The notes below the pieces were generated by a model. That model was given only the letters and a program-made list of their open reading frames with translations, made no database searches and was not told the origin of the DNA. This document shows positions 48,752 through 60,688 of a DNA stretch of 64,000 nucleotides, in pieces. The stretch's first letter is position 1. Every line of letters starts with the position of its first letter. This DNA comes from Chondrus crispus. Taxonomy: Eukaryota; Rhodophyta; Florideophyceae; Gigartinales; Gigartinaceae. The stretch covers positions 62,001 through 126,000 of the forward strand of contig NW_005178587.1 of NCBI RefSeq assembly GCF_000350225.1, read 5' to 3'. Made by a program: the position numbers and the translations under genes.

Positions 48752-51700
48752 AGAGGGGAATCTCGCATGAGTCGCGAGAGGCACAGGGTCGACGTACTGT
48801 GCCCGGGGCTCAGCCCCGTTCCCCGTCTCTAAAGGAAAAATCAGGCCTCGAGGAGGAGGTTGTTGGATTGGTGGATAAACCCAAAGGGCCAGCTCAAGTC
48901 AAGAAAATTTTGAGCCGAGCCCGAGATCATCCGCTGGAAGAAGTTCGAAGACCCTGGTACAGTGTTAAGCGAAGGGAGTGTCCCGAGAAGATTTTGGTCC
49001 TTGCGCGAAAAAACTACAAAGTTTACGCGGACATCGGACCCACAATTGGATTGATGAGCCGGTTGTTGTCTGTTTTAGACACCGGCGCGGGACCAAACCT
49101 TGTGCGAAAATCGGAACTCCCAGCTGGAATGGAATCTCTAGTGTCCTACGGACCGACCCAAGATATCGGCGACGCGAACAATAGGCCACTCCGGACTCTC
49201 GGCACAATTAGAATGCCTGTGAGGCTTGGAAAATTTGTGCCCGCAGCCGAGTTTATTGTATGCGAAAAACTAGCCGTCACGCTAATTCTAGGCGCGGACT
49301 ACTGTGACCGGTTTGTGGAAGCGATTTATCCAAGGAAGAAAACGGTTGAGTTGGCGGATTTCTCGGAGGTTCCGATAGTTAGGCGGTTCTCGACGAGAAA
49401 AGGGAAGAAGAATCTCGTCGCGGGAGAAAACGAGAATGATGGAAAGGGGGAGCGAATTTCCCCTAAGGTAAAAGTGGCAAGAGCCACAACTATCGAGCCA
49501 GGGACGCAACGCGTCGTGGAATGCACCTCGAAGAGGGCGGGCTTGGTGGTGGTTCAGCCGTACTCGTCGTTGTACGAAAGGCACGGGTTGACGTGCACGA
49601 ATGGTGTCGTTCAGGTTGAGCCTGACAGGCCATTTCGTTTACTCGTTGCGAATTTTAGGACGTACCCTGTCAGGGTGCAAAAAGGCCAAGTGGTGGCAGA
49701 ATTATTACCGCACCCGAGAGCCGCGCTCGAGAGCAAAACCACCATTGGTGAAGTTCTCGGAATTCAAGAAAGGAAGAAGGAGAATTTTCCTAATTCCCCC
49801 AAGACGCCTACGGGCGAGACAAGAGGCGAACCGTCGGATCAAGCGCGCGAGGACCAGCCAGAAGAACGGTTGGCAGAGCTCTCCGCGTCGGCATCTACGA
49901 AGCCGCAACGCAGGATTGAGCCGCCACCGCCGGACGTGGAGGACCTGGACCTGAGCCACGTGCCGGAACGGCTGCGCGAGCGGTTCCGTCGGATGTTGAA
50001 GAAGTATTCAAGGATGTGGGATGGGACGCTGGGCGAAATTAATACCACCGTCCATCAGATCGAGTTGATACCCGAGACTCGCCCCATCGCACAAGCCTCG
50101 TATCGGGCCGGACCTAGAGCCCGCGAAGTAGAAGATGCAGAGGTGCAGAAGATGTTGGAGGCAGGAGTGATAGAACCAGCGCAGTCAGAATGGGCGTCGC
50201 CCGTGTTGCTGGTGCCCAAGCTGGACGGGTCAATGCGTTTTTGCGTAGACTACCGCAGGCTGAATGCAGTAACGGTGAAGGACACGTACCCCTTACCGCG
50301 CATGGATGAGTGCCTGGACTCGCTTGGTGACACCAAGGTTTTCTCCGCGTTGGACGCCATTTCGGGATATTGGCAGATGCCTATCCCTGAGGGCGACGGC
50401 GACAAGACCGCATTTTCGTGTCACTCAGGACTGTATCGCTTCTCAAGAATGCCCTTCGGGCTAACTAACGCGCCAGCGACGTTTCAGAGAGCAATGGATA
50501 TCCTGCTCTCTCCGTTCCGTTGGAAATGCTGTTTGGTGTATCTAGACGACATAATCATTTTTAGCAAGTCGTGGGAGGAGCACATCGTGCACGTGGATGA
50601 AATACTTTCCGTATTGGAAAAAGCAGGTGTCAAGCTCAAGCTTCGCAAGTGCGAATTTTTCGTGGAAAAGATCAAGTACCTGGGCCACGTCGTCCGCCCA
50701 GGTACGCTAGAAGTCGATGTCGCGCGAACCGCCGCGTTGGAACAAGTGCGGTACCCGCGAACACAGACACAGCTCAGGAGCTTCCTGGGACTCTGCAATG
50801 TCTACTGCAGGTTCGTTCCGCATTATGCGAAAATCGCGCGGGCTCTAAACCAACTACTGAAGAAAGGACAACCGGTCCAGTTGGAAGGATTCGACGAACC
50901 ATGCAAGAAAGCTTTTCATAAGCTCAAGGACGCCATCTTGGCACTGCCGGTGTTGGCGCTGCCGAAGAAGGACCTACCCTACTCGGTAGATACCGATGCA
51001 AGCGACTACCAAATAGGCGCTGCACTATTTCAAACACACCCGGATGCGCAACGCAAACCCATCGGGTTCTTTTCAAGAACGTTAGCCGCAGCCGAGAGAA
51101 ACTATTCTGTATCAGAAAAAGAATGTCTAGCGGTAATTTGGGCCGTACAGACCTTAAGACCATATCTATATGGCGAGCACTTCGTCGTGCATACCGACCA
51201 TGCCTCATTGAGGTGGTTGATGAACGTGACCGACCCCAGCGGAAGATTAATCCGATGGAGGCTCCGCCTCTCGGAATTCGATTTTGAAATCAAGTACAAA
51301 AAGGGAAAGGCTAACAGCCAGGCAGACGCTTTGTCAAGGTTGCGAACCGCAGGAGAAACCGTCGACGAAATCGACGACGAAATCCCTTGTTTTATGGCCG
51401 AACCGGCCGAGGGTACAGTGGAGTACGAGGAAAGTATTGACGCGGCAGACGACATCCTCGCTCTTGAGGGGGGGACCGCCCCTGATCGCCTCGATCAATT
51501 CCAAGCTGTCACTCCGGAGGAGCTCATTCGCGAGCAAGCCGTCGACCCCTTCTGCAACCGCATCAAGGAAGAAATGGACGCCGGAAAGGTGAGAACGTTC
51601 AGCACGGAGACCGAGGAACTCGAAGGAACTCTATGCCGTACTGCGGCAGAGTTTTTACAAGTGGTAATACCACAATTGTTAAGGGACGGCGTCCTAGGGT

Positions 51701-52060
51701 TGAGCCACTACGCAAAATTGGCAGGCCACCCGGGAGGCAGGAAACTTTACAAGACTTTGAGAAGATATTTTTATTGGCCTACGATGGCCCTAGACTGCTA
51801 TGCAGTCGCGAAGAATTGCGCCGCATGCGCGCGGGAAAGGGTGAAGTTAAGAAAAAACACGAAGGAAATGAAGCTGTTCACGCCCAAAGCGCCGCTGGAA
51901 TTTGTCGCCATCGACATCCTCGGCGAGCTAATTACAACTAAGCGAGGAAATCGGTATATTCTCGTGATCAGCGATCGATACTCGAAACTGGTACGAACCG
52001 TACCGTTGAAGAAGATATCAGCTGCGCACATCGCACAAGCCTTCGTTCACCATTGTATTC
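48514..52060 (+). CDS. Pol: protease, RT, RNase H, integrase start
   Basis: The open frame 48514-52200 is in the -1 phase to gag. Protease: SVLDTGAGPNLV. RT: FCVDYRRLNAVTVKDTYPLP, SALDAISGYWQMPI, CLVYLDDIIIF. RNase H: SVDTDASDYQIGAALF, EKECLAVIWAVQTLRPYLYG, VVHTDHASLRWL. Integrase zinc region: HYAKLAGHPGGRKLYKTL ... CAACAR. Core begins FVAIDILGELITTKRGNRYI. The correct frame is lost near 52060, after HHCIRV, and continues one frame on. Expression would need -1 frameshifting or another bypass of the gag stop. Confidence 0.88.
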
Positions 52061-53119
52061 GTGTACGGACCGCCGGTCAAGCTGCTGTCCGACAATGGAA
52101 CACAGTTCACGGCCCGGTTCTTTCAGAATGTCTGCCGAATTCTCCGCATACGCAATGTGTTCACGACTACGTACCACCCGCAAGCCAACGGCCTAGTTGA
52201 GAGATTTAACCGCACGCTGACTTCCGCGTTGCGAAAATACGTTGGAGAGCATCCCAAGGACTGGGACTTATTTAGCGACGCTGTGACGTTCGCCTACAAC
52301 ACACAAGTTCATCGAACTACGAACATTGCGCCCTTCGAGCTGTTGTTGGCTCGGGCGCCGAGAAACATTGCGTTACAAGCGCAACCAACATTGGAGAATT
52401 TCAGCTCGTCACGAGCATACTACCTGAAATGGCAGTCGTGGTTGGAGAGCCTAATGTGAAGCGCCGATAGGAGTTTGCGAAAGGAACAAGCCCGGTACAA
52501 GCGAAATTTCGACGCACGCCTTCGCAAACCGCAATACGAGATCCCACCAGGGTCCTACGTGTTCCTCTGGAAGGAGCAGGGCACGGATAGCGAACCGAAA
52601 CACAAGTTGGCACAAGTCGCTACAGGACCTTATCAGGTCAGAAGATCGGACCAACATACGGTAGTCATTGCCATTGGCGATCAGGAGGAACGCGTATCGC
52701 GAGACAGGGTGGAGTTAGCCCCAAGCCCGATGGACCATGCGCCGATAACCGGCCTACGTCAAGCGCTACATTTCCTGGGAGAGCCGGAGTTTAACGAAGA
52801 AGGAGAGGCAACGGAGGACGAGGAACGTCCTCTCACCCGTGCGCCTTCGTCAGGGGACCAGGATAATTTAGTCGGTCAAACGCCGACAGCGGAGACACCT
52901 CCAGGTCTACGAGAGTTCGGAAAGTCCAGAGATGAGGATGAGCCGCTGGCTCTTCGGAAGGGGGATCGACAGTTGGACACGCAGGAAGAAGGAACTGAGA
53001 GTCAGGAGTATGTGATCGACAAGATCGTGGACCACGGCTACGACGGGGAAAAATTAATTCTGAAGGTGGAATGGTACGGTTATACGCCCGAGGACGCGAC
53101 GTGGGAGCCCATTGAGTAA
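52061..53119 (+). pseudogene. Pol 3' part: integrase core end, GPY/F module, chromodomain
   Basis: Continues integrase in the +1 frame: GPPVKLLSDNGTQFTARFFQ, TTTYHPQANGLVERFNRTLT. These give the second Asp and the catalytic Glu. An in-frame TGA at 52457-52459 interrupts; after it come RYKRNFDARLRKPQYEIPPG, KLAQVATGPYQVRRSD (GPY/F module) and a Glu-rich linker. A chromodomain closes the protein (YVIDKIVDHGYDGEKLILKV, then EWYGYTPEDATWEPIE). Both lesions are single events and could be real mutations or assembly errors. Confidence 0.82.
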
Positions 53120-56100
53120 TTGCCCCGCAGCGCGGCGGTCACGTATTTCCGAAGGAAAAGATTATCCTTGCCCGCGCAGATCGCGCAAGCGCAATCAGGA
53201 TAGTGGTAACCAAGAATTTCACATGTCAGTGTCAGTGCGGTAATCCGCGCGGGGCATAGCGAGCCGACCTGAGGGTCGAGAAAAGGAGAATGATGAGATG
53301 GAACGAACCAGGTGAGGGGCCTTCAGACAGCCAACCCGCAAGTAGAAGCAGCGTGTGCACGAGTAGGATGAGCGTCGCGATGAGATACTCAGGTCGGAAG
53401 TCGCGTAACGATGTGCCAAGCGAGACAAGGACACTGGAAGACCGGGGACATGGACTGGATAATCCACCCTTTTTCACTCTTACCTTCATAACAGTTCGGT
53501 CTCGTTTTTGTTCTATTTGTGATTGCTTTTGTGTTGTTTTATTTCGTTTTGAGATGTTAGGGACACGACCCCGCACCGCGGAGGTCGGTCAGGAAGTCTA
53601 TGAGGAGTCCAAGGAGGACATTGAAGGGGCGATAATCTTCGAGATCAATTCCGCCTTTGACAAGGTTACGGCCGACGCCCGCGTTGCGGCATTCTCGCCA
53701 TTCAGGGCAAGGCCGAGGAGGAGCATAGAGACGCACGAGATCATGACTCTACGACGGGTGTTCCTACGTCATAGATAGAGCCAGAAGGAGATGAGGCACT
53801 ACACACATTTGGAACACACACGCACAATCGCCGAATGCCCGTGAAATTACGAATGGGATCAGTGGCCCACACGCGCGTGAAACGTAATTTATTTGAGGAT
53901 TTAATGGGTGTCGAAAGCGAACTATGAGCGAGCGGTATCAGAGCGAACGCCAGCCTTGTCGACTCGCTTCGAATGTGTTGATCAGGCTCGACAATCCGTG
54001 AGACGGGCGTTTAACAAACGAGAGGATCCCCCAAACAGGGACAATGTCCATGCCTACTTGAGATTGAGAAATCGCCAGAGGGGATGCCGTCCAAATGGGA
54101 CGCCCCTGTTGGTCAGACGGTTGTGATCGACACACTCGCGAACGCATTTAATCACGCGCGACCTACTTATGCGTTTATCAGGATAACCCCGCTTTCGTTT
54201 CTGTTTTGTTTACTTTTCTTTTTTTTTGGTGTCGAGGAAACCCATACGCACATGCCGACGGTATGGCGAGTCGTCAGTAACAATTCGCATCGCGAAATGA
54301 AGCTGCGCCGGGCAAGGCGTAGGCCTGTTGTCAACCGACCAGCGAGGAAAGGTGGACGTTATCAATAACTTACAACAAAGAAAAAAAATGGATCCTCGAT
54401 TGTAGTGACAAGATGGAACTTTAGTTAGAATTTAGAAAGTAGCGAAAAGGAGAAGAGGAGGAAGAGGCAGGGCGACAAATGAAGGGGGAGCATGAGTTGT
54501 AATCGGTTGGAGAAAGGACGATGGTGAAGGAAAATGGGGACTCCCCACGATCAGGAGGACCAATCAGTGTCGAGATTCCGACTCGGACGCACGAACCGTG
54601 CCATTCTGAGAAAGAAAGGGGGAGGGCACTCGCCAAACAGGGAACGAAGATTCGCGTAGAGAGAAAAGAAGGGAAACTCGCAAACGCCCGAGGAAGACGG
54701 AAGTGATAATCGATGAAGTACGCGAAGCGCCGTGATGAGAAAAGCCCCCACGCTCGTTTTCAGTGAGCACTCACGGTTCGGCACTGTAGACCAAGAGGTA
54801 CGCAGGAGAAGGCTAGGGTTCTGTAATACGCGATCGCATGCCGAAAACGAGGATCGCATTCTGTGGTAATTGGTACCGAGGGCAACAGCCCTCCCCGAGA
54901 CCGGATGCGTCTGTCGCATTTTTTTATTGACGTATAGGGACTGGCGTTGTCAAGGAGACTATTGAATTTTTTCGATGGGGATCCCAGGGAAAACGTTGCG
55001 TAGGCGCGAGGAAGACTTAGGAGAATGTACACCGCCCAACCCTGTTCACTGTCGGTGATAAGGATCGCCAAGGGCAGACTACTGTACTCCCTAAAGGATA
55101 AGCGGATGCGTCAGAATTGACGAACGGGTTACCTTCGAACCGAGGGAGAAGGTGTGGGAAATGGATGTGGTTGATCTACAGCTGCGAGAGACGAATGGGA
55201 GGGGGGTTCGGGTCGGTGAAAGCTAACCAAGCGAAGACGAGGACCTCGTCGTGATTACGTCAGAAAAATGGACGAGAGCCTCAGGCTGCGAAATGGAGGC
55301 GTGCTCAAACGCTGTGTGAGAAGGGCCGGCGAGCAGGAAAAAGAGGGATGGACCCTATGTGGAACTTCCGTGACGCGATGAAGGCAGACGGTACTGCCGT
55401 AGGTGATAAGACGCCGAAGGTGATATGTTGAGGGGTATACGCAGGCGAAGGGGGTGCTTTGATACGACGTCGTACGCAAAGTCCCCAAAAGGAAGCAGCA
55501 GCCCTGTGGCTCTGCCAGAGGGGGGAGAATGAAAAAAATGACGTCGAGGCTGAAGCAGCCGTGCAAGAGGCTCGGAGAGGATCGCAGCGAGGAGCTCAGA
55601 GGATGGAGAGAAACAGAGAAATACTGTCGCCCGTGTAGCTGTCGATGACAGAACTGGAAGAGGACGCCTGCCGCGAATAAGAGGAGGAAAAATGGAGACC
55701 AAGGAGTGACCCCAGGATCGAGGGGGGGTTCGAGGAAGGAGTTGTGGGAAAGAGACAGTTAATGTGCACGGGCGCGCGGGCGAGGCGAAGCGGGAGGAAG
55801 TGGATGATGCGAGATGCGACAAGGCCGAAGGCGTGGCAGGAACGAGTGTCGGAGGCATGGAAGGAGCGTACCTCGCAAGGATGAAGAGACGTGACACGAC
55901 TCACGGGGAGAGTCCGGAGGACGAATATTTGCCGTCGGACAAGACCTCGAATGAGCTACTAGATACTCCGGAGTGTGATTTAGGAAATGTTACTTCCGGA
56001 CGCCTCCGAGTACACCTCAACAACACCCCGTGAAGATCGACAAGTGTCGCGCAGCCGGAGGGAAACGCAGGACACCACTCCGAATTTTATTCGATTTTAA

Positions 56101-57841
56101 GGAAAGGGTGTCGCGGTCGAGAGCATGGGACGCTGAGCCTTTTTGGGATAAGTGTGCTGCACACGAATTGCGACCACGACGAACGTTGCCTCTGTCGAGA
56201 CCACGTCATCCGCTCGCGCTTATATCCTTTCTTTTGTCAATGTTTTTGTTTTGCTTTGTATCGATCAACAGGACCTCGTTACAGAGGAGAAGTAGAAGGA
56301 AACGAATCGTCTGGTAGACGATCGACGATCGTCGCAAAAAGACTTCAGACAAGCCCACGGGGATACACCAAGCGACCCCCCCGCGTCGCGGCCTACTCGC
56401 GATTGAGGGGGAGCCGAAGAGGCAACGCCGTACTTATGATATCGAGAGATGTGGCGAGATACGTCCCGCTGTGGACGAACCCGCATCTCGTAGCGTCGAG
56501 CACTTTTTATTTTGAGCCCGGAAGCAGCTCACCGGACGTTCCATCACAACCGACCACGTCGTGGTCACCAGAAGAGAGAAATTGACAAGCTAATCTGTAG
56601 CCCTGTGAGGGTCAGCTTGTGATCGTATTATTCATAACGGAGCCAAGAGGTCGCACCACGAGCATTGGGTTTCATTTTTTGTGAGAAGTGCATTTGGCAG
56701 ATATCGGTGACGAACAAGCCGACAGAAAGACGGAGTGTATTTATAGGGTCGCTGCGTCCGATCATATGCGTCTGAGGCTGCCGACCGTGGGGCCATCATG
56801 ACACGCAAGTTGACGTCGAAACGACGGCCTTTCGTTGCCGAAGTGACAAAGAAGGACGAAACCGGGTCGGTTGAAATGCTTCGTCGCGTAGCGGCATCAG
56901 AAGAGCGTGGCCTTTAACAATTTAGGGGAGAGAAAAGAGTTCTGGGACGACGGTGGAAGAACCAGCGAACCCGTTTGACCGTGCTGATTCGTCCATTGCT
57001 CTGAGTGGTCGAACGTCGAAGGTGTATGTCGACTTCGACAACTGGCTTCCCCAAAGGCTTAAGAGACCAGAGGACGAAGGGGACCCGCTCCCCATTTCTT
57101 TTGTGTTTTCGATGGAGACCTTGCCGAGGAAAAATTCGTTGAGGAATAATTGTTGGACGAGAGACGACAGCTGGGACAGCGTTCACGAGATGCCGTTAAA
57201 GCGGAAGGTACCCGCACTGAGACCGGCAGAATGAAATTGAACATACGCAGGCATTTCACCCACGGGAAACTTGAAGGATCAATTGTCACTTGATCTCAAG
57301 GGGGTTTATTCGCTTTGGGGAGGAAGCCGAGCTTTACTGTAGGCGGGTCGTCGTCGACGCGCTCAAGCCGTGACCCCACAGAAAACAAAAGACACGGGAA
57401 GTTCGTCGAAAACTACGAACGTTTTTCGTACTGCTAATTCTCAAGTTCCTAGTTGCAAAGGGGGCGGAGGACTATAAATTATTCACTTTGGAAGGGAAGT
57501 ATTTTATTCTGTCTCACGGTCGTCGACCTCTGGCGGAGGAAACAGGAAAAAGAGAACGACATTCTGAATAAGGGGTGGAGGAGAAGGTAACAAGGATGCA
57601 CGCGCTGTAGCAGACGTGACCACAAGAGAAGGAAAAGAGAAGGTAATAGGGGATGTGCAACTGCAGTAGCAGAGGTGCACAGAAAAAGGGTAAGAGAAGA
57701 AATACAGTAACGAGGAAAAGAGAAGGAAAGTGGAAAGAGGAAGATGCGACCGCGGCGACGGGGCGCATACAAAAAAAAGAGGAGGAAAGTGAAGGTAACG
57801 GGGGATACGCAGGTGATTCATTTTATTATCCAAAAGCTACC

Positions 57842-57869
57842 GGGTGACGTCGATAACCAGACGTCACCC
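57842..57869. repeat. Inverted repeat downstream of the antisense frame
   Basis: Perfect 10-base arms GGGTGACGTC and GACGTCACCC with an 8-base loop. It lies about 60 bases beyond the stop of the antisense frame and contains the CRE-like core GACGTC. Confidence 0.75.
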
Positions 57870-57925
57870 CAAACGGGTAATAATCCGAGAATGGATCAGG
57901 GGGTGGGAGTCGTCCGAGTGGCGGG

Positions 57926-58480
57926 TCAGTGGGGCGGCACACCCAAGGATTTTTCCTTTGGGAGTGAGGTAACGAGTCGAGCAAGGACTCGCAGATCATC
58001 GAGGGAAGCCCCTTGGAGAGCTTCACCTTCGATGCCATGAGCGCGGAGCAATGTGCAGTAGATGTCAATGGCTCCGTCGCTCTTTTTGGGAATTGATGGG
58101 GACGGTGGGGAAGACAATGCTTCCCTAACCGACAGAGTTTCGGTATGCCCTGCCGAGGGGATATCGACAGCAGGAGGAGCAGCAGCAGGGGCTGCAGGGA
58201 GAGGGGAATCGGGAGCAGCAGCAGGGGCTGCAGGGAGAGGGGAATCTGGAGCAGACGGTCGGGGGCAAACGTCGTCTGCGCGGGGATCTACGGCTCGTAT
58301 GGGAGCTACGTCAGGGGTTGGAACTTGGTTGCCGAATTGGCGACTGAGGCGCGCTTCGGAGGGAGAGCACAAGGCGGTATGTCCGACAGTGGGATCCGAT
58401 GAAGGAAACATGGAGATCGTCTTACTCTCACGCGAGCGGCGACCGATGGTCGGAAGAAAAAGGAAGAAGTTGGGAAGCAA
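57926..58480 (-). CDS. Antisense open frame near the 3' LTR
   Basis: 184 aa on the minus strand (MLPNFFLFLPTIGRRSRESK). A Pro/Ala-rich middle has an 11-residue repeat (APDSPLPAAPA twice), from a two-copy direct DNA repeat of about 33 bases near 58170-58255. The C-terminus reads DIYCTLLRAHGIEGEALQGA and LDDLRVLARLVTSLPKEKS, which looks like a genuine helical domain. The reading direction is opposite to gag-pol. No family recognised. Confidence 0.38.
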   Translation of the reverse strand: MLPNFFLFLPTIGRRSRESKTISMFPSSDPTVGHTALCSPSEARLSRQFGNQVPTPDVAPIRAVDPRADDVCPRPSAPDSPLPAAPAAAPDSPLPAAPAAAPPAVDIPSAGHTETLSVREALSSPPSPSIPKKSDGAIDIYCTLLRAHGIEGEALQGASLDDLRVLARLVTSLPKEKSLGVPPH

Positions 58481-58510
58481 GGGAGTGAAGCCGCTGCGCG
58501 AGAGCGCTCA

Positions 58511-58521
58511 GAAGGGGGATA
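58511..58521 (+). promoter_or_regulatory. Polypurine tract
   Basis: GAAGGGGGATA lies directly before the 3' LTR (58522). This is the usual plus-strand primer site for reverse transcription. Confidence 0.7.
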
Positions 58522-59586
58522 TGTAGTGCAATACCCGTCTCGGGTAGGGGGGAGGAAGGAAGTGAAAAAGGAAAAAATTGGATACTGTAGTCCGGGTTTG
58601 GGGGACACACGTGTGCGACGAAGCGCACGATTATTTTAATTATTTAATTTATTTACTAATTAGATCTAGAATCTAGAGCCGGGAGCTACTGTACTCGCCC
58701 CGGCGGGGCTCTATATAACTTAGCCCTTTGACCGAACAAGTCAATAAACCAACCCGAGTTGCCGGAGTTGAATGTCGCCTTGGTCGAAGTCCGTCTCTAC
58801 CAAGACGCTCCCTTTTACCTAAGCCTAAGGCATCCTTCAGCGTTCGGGGGTCCCATTCCTTTTTCCTTTATTTCCCAACGCACCCGAGTTGCCAGAGTCT
58901 GATATCGCCTTGGTTGAAGTCCGTCTTCCACAAGACATTCCCTTTAACTACAGATTACTTTATCCTTTGCGCTCGGGGGTCCCCTTTTTCCTTATCAATT
59001 TTCCTTTATTTCCCTATCCTAATTTCCCTTAATCTTGAGTTGGTCCCACCTTGTAGGATTGCGATCCGCAACGTGACGTCATTTGCCATCGGGCTTTTGT
59101 GTTGGTGCACCAGTGGTGCTTTTCTCAGTGTTGGTTCCATCGGAATCTGGTTGCGACCGATCCGTTGTTGGTACTTTGCCATCGGGCAGTACGACGGTGT
59201 AGCGCTGCTACGTTTTCTTCTTTCCCGACGGGCTACGTTGCGACGTCCCCGTCGAAGACCTTATCAAGGGTATAAGGTGTACAAGGCGCTCTTCGACCAT
59301 TGGATTTACGACCCATCGGACCAGGTTTACCTAAACACCCCTCCGAAGTCGTCGAGCAGTCGCCTTTACAAGTCTCTACCACCATTTACCGATCCCGGGC
59401 GGGGCCCTTCTCTTTGCCCCCCCTATCAGGGATCCGAGCTACTGCGGGCCGCAAACCCGCTTAAAGAGGACAGGGAGCTTCGAACACTCCGTAGCGCTGT
59501 GCCGTTGGCAGTTGTTGTTTTTGTTGCTGTTGTTTGTGTTGGACCGTCGGACCTTGGTCTCTGCCTAACAGGCGCATTGCACTACA
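58522..59586 (+). repeat. 3' LTR of the young gypsy element
   Basis: 1065 bases, near-identical to 45105-46172; TATATAA at 58712-58718. Followed by the target duplication TCCTT. Confidence 0.95.
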
Positions 59587-59596
59587 TCCTTTAAGC

Positions 59597-60688
59597 ATGT
59601 CCCAACCGCGCCAGGTAAGTGTGTATGAAGCCACTCCGCCAAAACGATCTGCCGAACACTCCGACGCTGTGGAAAACAGCACTGCAGAAAAACTGAGTAG
59701 TGAAAGACGAAGTCATGATAGTTCCGATGGGATCGAAATGAACTTTTATAGTTCAGATATCGGAGCAAGTGATCGCAACAGCGCGTACCGATCCGATGTG
59801 CCCCTTATATCTTCACCAGCGGTTTGTCGTCGATTATTTCATAACTTGGAAGCGCAGAACCACCCCCCAGATCATGATCAACAACCATGCTCCCCATCAG
59901 ATAATTCTATGGACGATTGCGATACGCCCTTTTTTTTATCAGGATCAATTGAATTCACTCCAACAGAAGAGTTTATTGTGTCTTCGGAAGACTCGTTGTC
60001 TTCTATTGAAAAATTAGTTCATGACGATGAAGTTCAGGCTCTTTTGAACGTCAATGATGTCCAACCAAACGCAGCTGTTCACAACAACATGGAAGCACGC
60101 AGCATAGCTACACAGGATTTCTGGTCTGGCATCCTTGCAGATCCCTCACAGTGCTTGTTTGAAGAATACGATACACCCGCTGGCGCTGAAGCGGGTGTTG
60201 ATGAAAATCCAGCGCCAATTGCAGAACGAAATCAAAGGCGATATGAACAGCAAAATGGTGGATTGTCATCCTGGACGTATGACAGTCCCTGGGATGATGT
60301 CAAGTTATGCGTAGAAGATGTTGATTCCACTTTAGGAATTGAGTATGTTAATGAGACAAATACTGTTTTACTTAATACATTGAAAGAAGTACGGCTCAAC
60401 TATAATGAAGACGTGGCTATCACTGCCAGTTTTCCTACTCCGCTGCAAGTTTTCGACGTGTTCCTGCCTGAATCTGTACTTCAGAAGTTGAAGACAAGTA
60501 TAAACAGGGTACTACAGCTCCGGAAGTGTACTCTTACTACTGTACTGGAGCTTAAGGAAGTGGTCGTGATGCATGTTTTAGCAGCATCGTACAACAGTAA
60601 TGTGTCTACAATAGCAGACCCGAAGAACAAGGAGTTTTTAGTACTGGACTATCAACAAATCGGTACAACGACATATGGTCTGCGATGA
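59597..60688 (+). pseudogene. Transposase N-terminus of the 78-bp TIR element
   Basis: 364 residues from ATG 59597 (MSQPRQVSVYEATPP), the first ATG after the pre-insertion 5' leader. The first 230 residues are acidic and Ser-rich, then GLSSWTYDSPW. After that comes a folded part (LPESVLQKLKTSINRVLQLR, VVVMHVLAASYNSNVS) resembling the start of IS4/piggyBac-type DDE domains. It ends GTTTYGLR at a TGA. The following frame (60685 on) continues the protein, so the stop reflects a frameshift. A relative of this N-terminus is at 37830-38620. Confidence 0.6.

Larger units (their letters stand above)
53120..58508. other. Long 3' internal region of the gypsy element
   Basis: Five kilobases between the chromodomain and the 3' LTR, much longer than usual for this group. 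No sense gene is convincing; several sense frames of 90-160 codons exist (for example 53290-53778 and 56154-56585). Minus-strand frames of 180 codons lie at 55897-55355 and 58480-57926. Elements with long 3' regions carrying antisense frames are known among large plant gypsy elements; whether this is comparable is an inference. Confidence 0.55.
45105..59586 (+). mobile_element. Young Ty3/gypsy chromovirus, 14.5 kb
   Basis: LTRs 45105-46172 (1068) and 58522-59586 (1065) start TGTAGTGCAA and end TTGCACTACA. They are flanked by TCCTT on both sides (45100-45104 and 59587-59591). By hand count they differ by about six substitutions and two homopolymer indels, so insertion was recent. Order: LTR, repeated PBS region, gag, pol (protease, RT, RNase H, integrase, chromodomain), a 5.4-kb 3' region, polypurine tract, LTR. 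It inserted five bases upstream of the ATG of the DNA transposon's transposase. A frameshift and a stop in the integrase region break pol. Confidence 0.95.

Noticed and set aside
55355..55897. 180-aa minus-strand frame in the 3' region of the gypsy element
   Set aside because: Ser/Pro/Leu/Arg-rich without periodic pattern; could be chance in a purine-rich sense strand. Kept only as part of the region description.
58169..58255. Two-copy GC-rich repeat as a regulatory array
   Set aside because: It is explained as coding repetition (APDSPLPAAPA) in the antisense frame.
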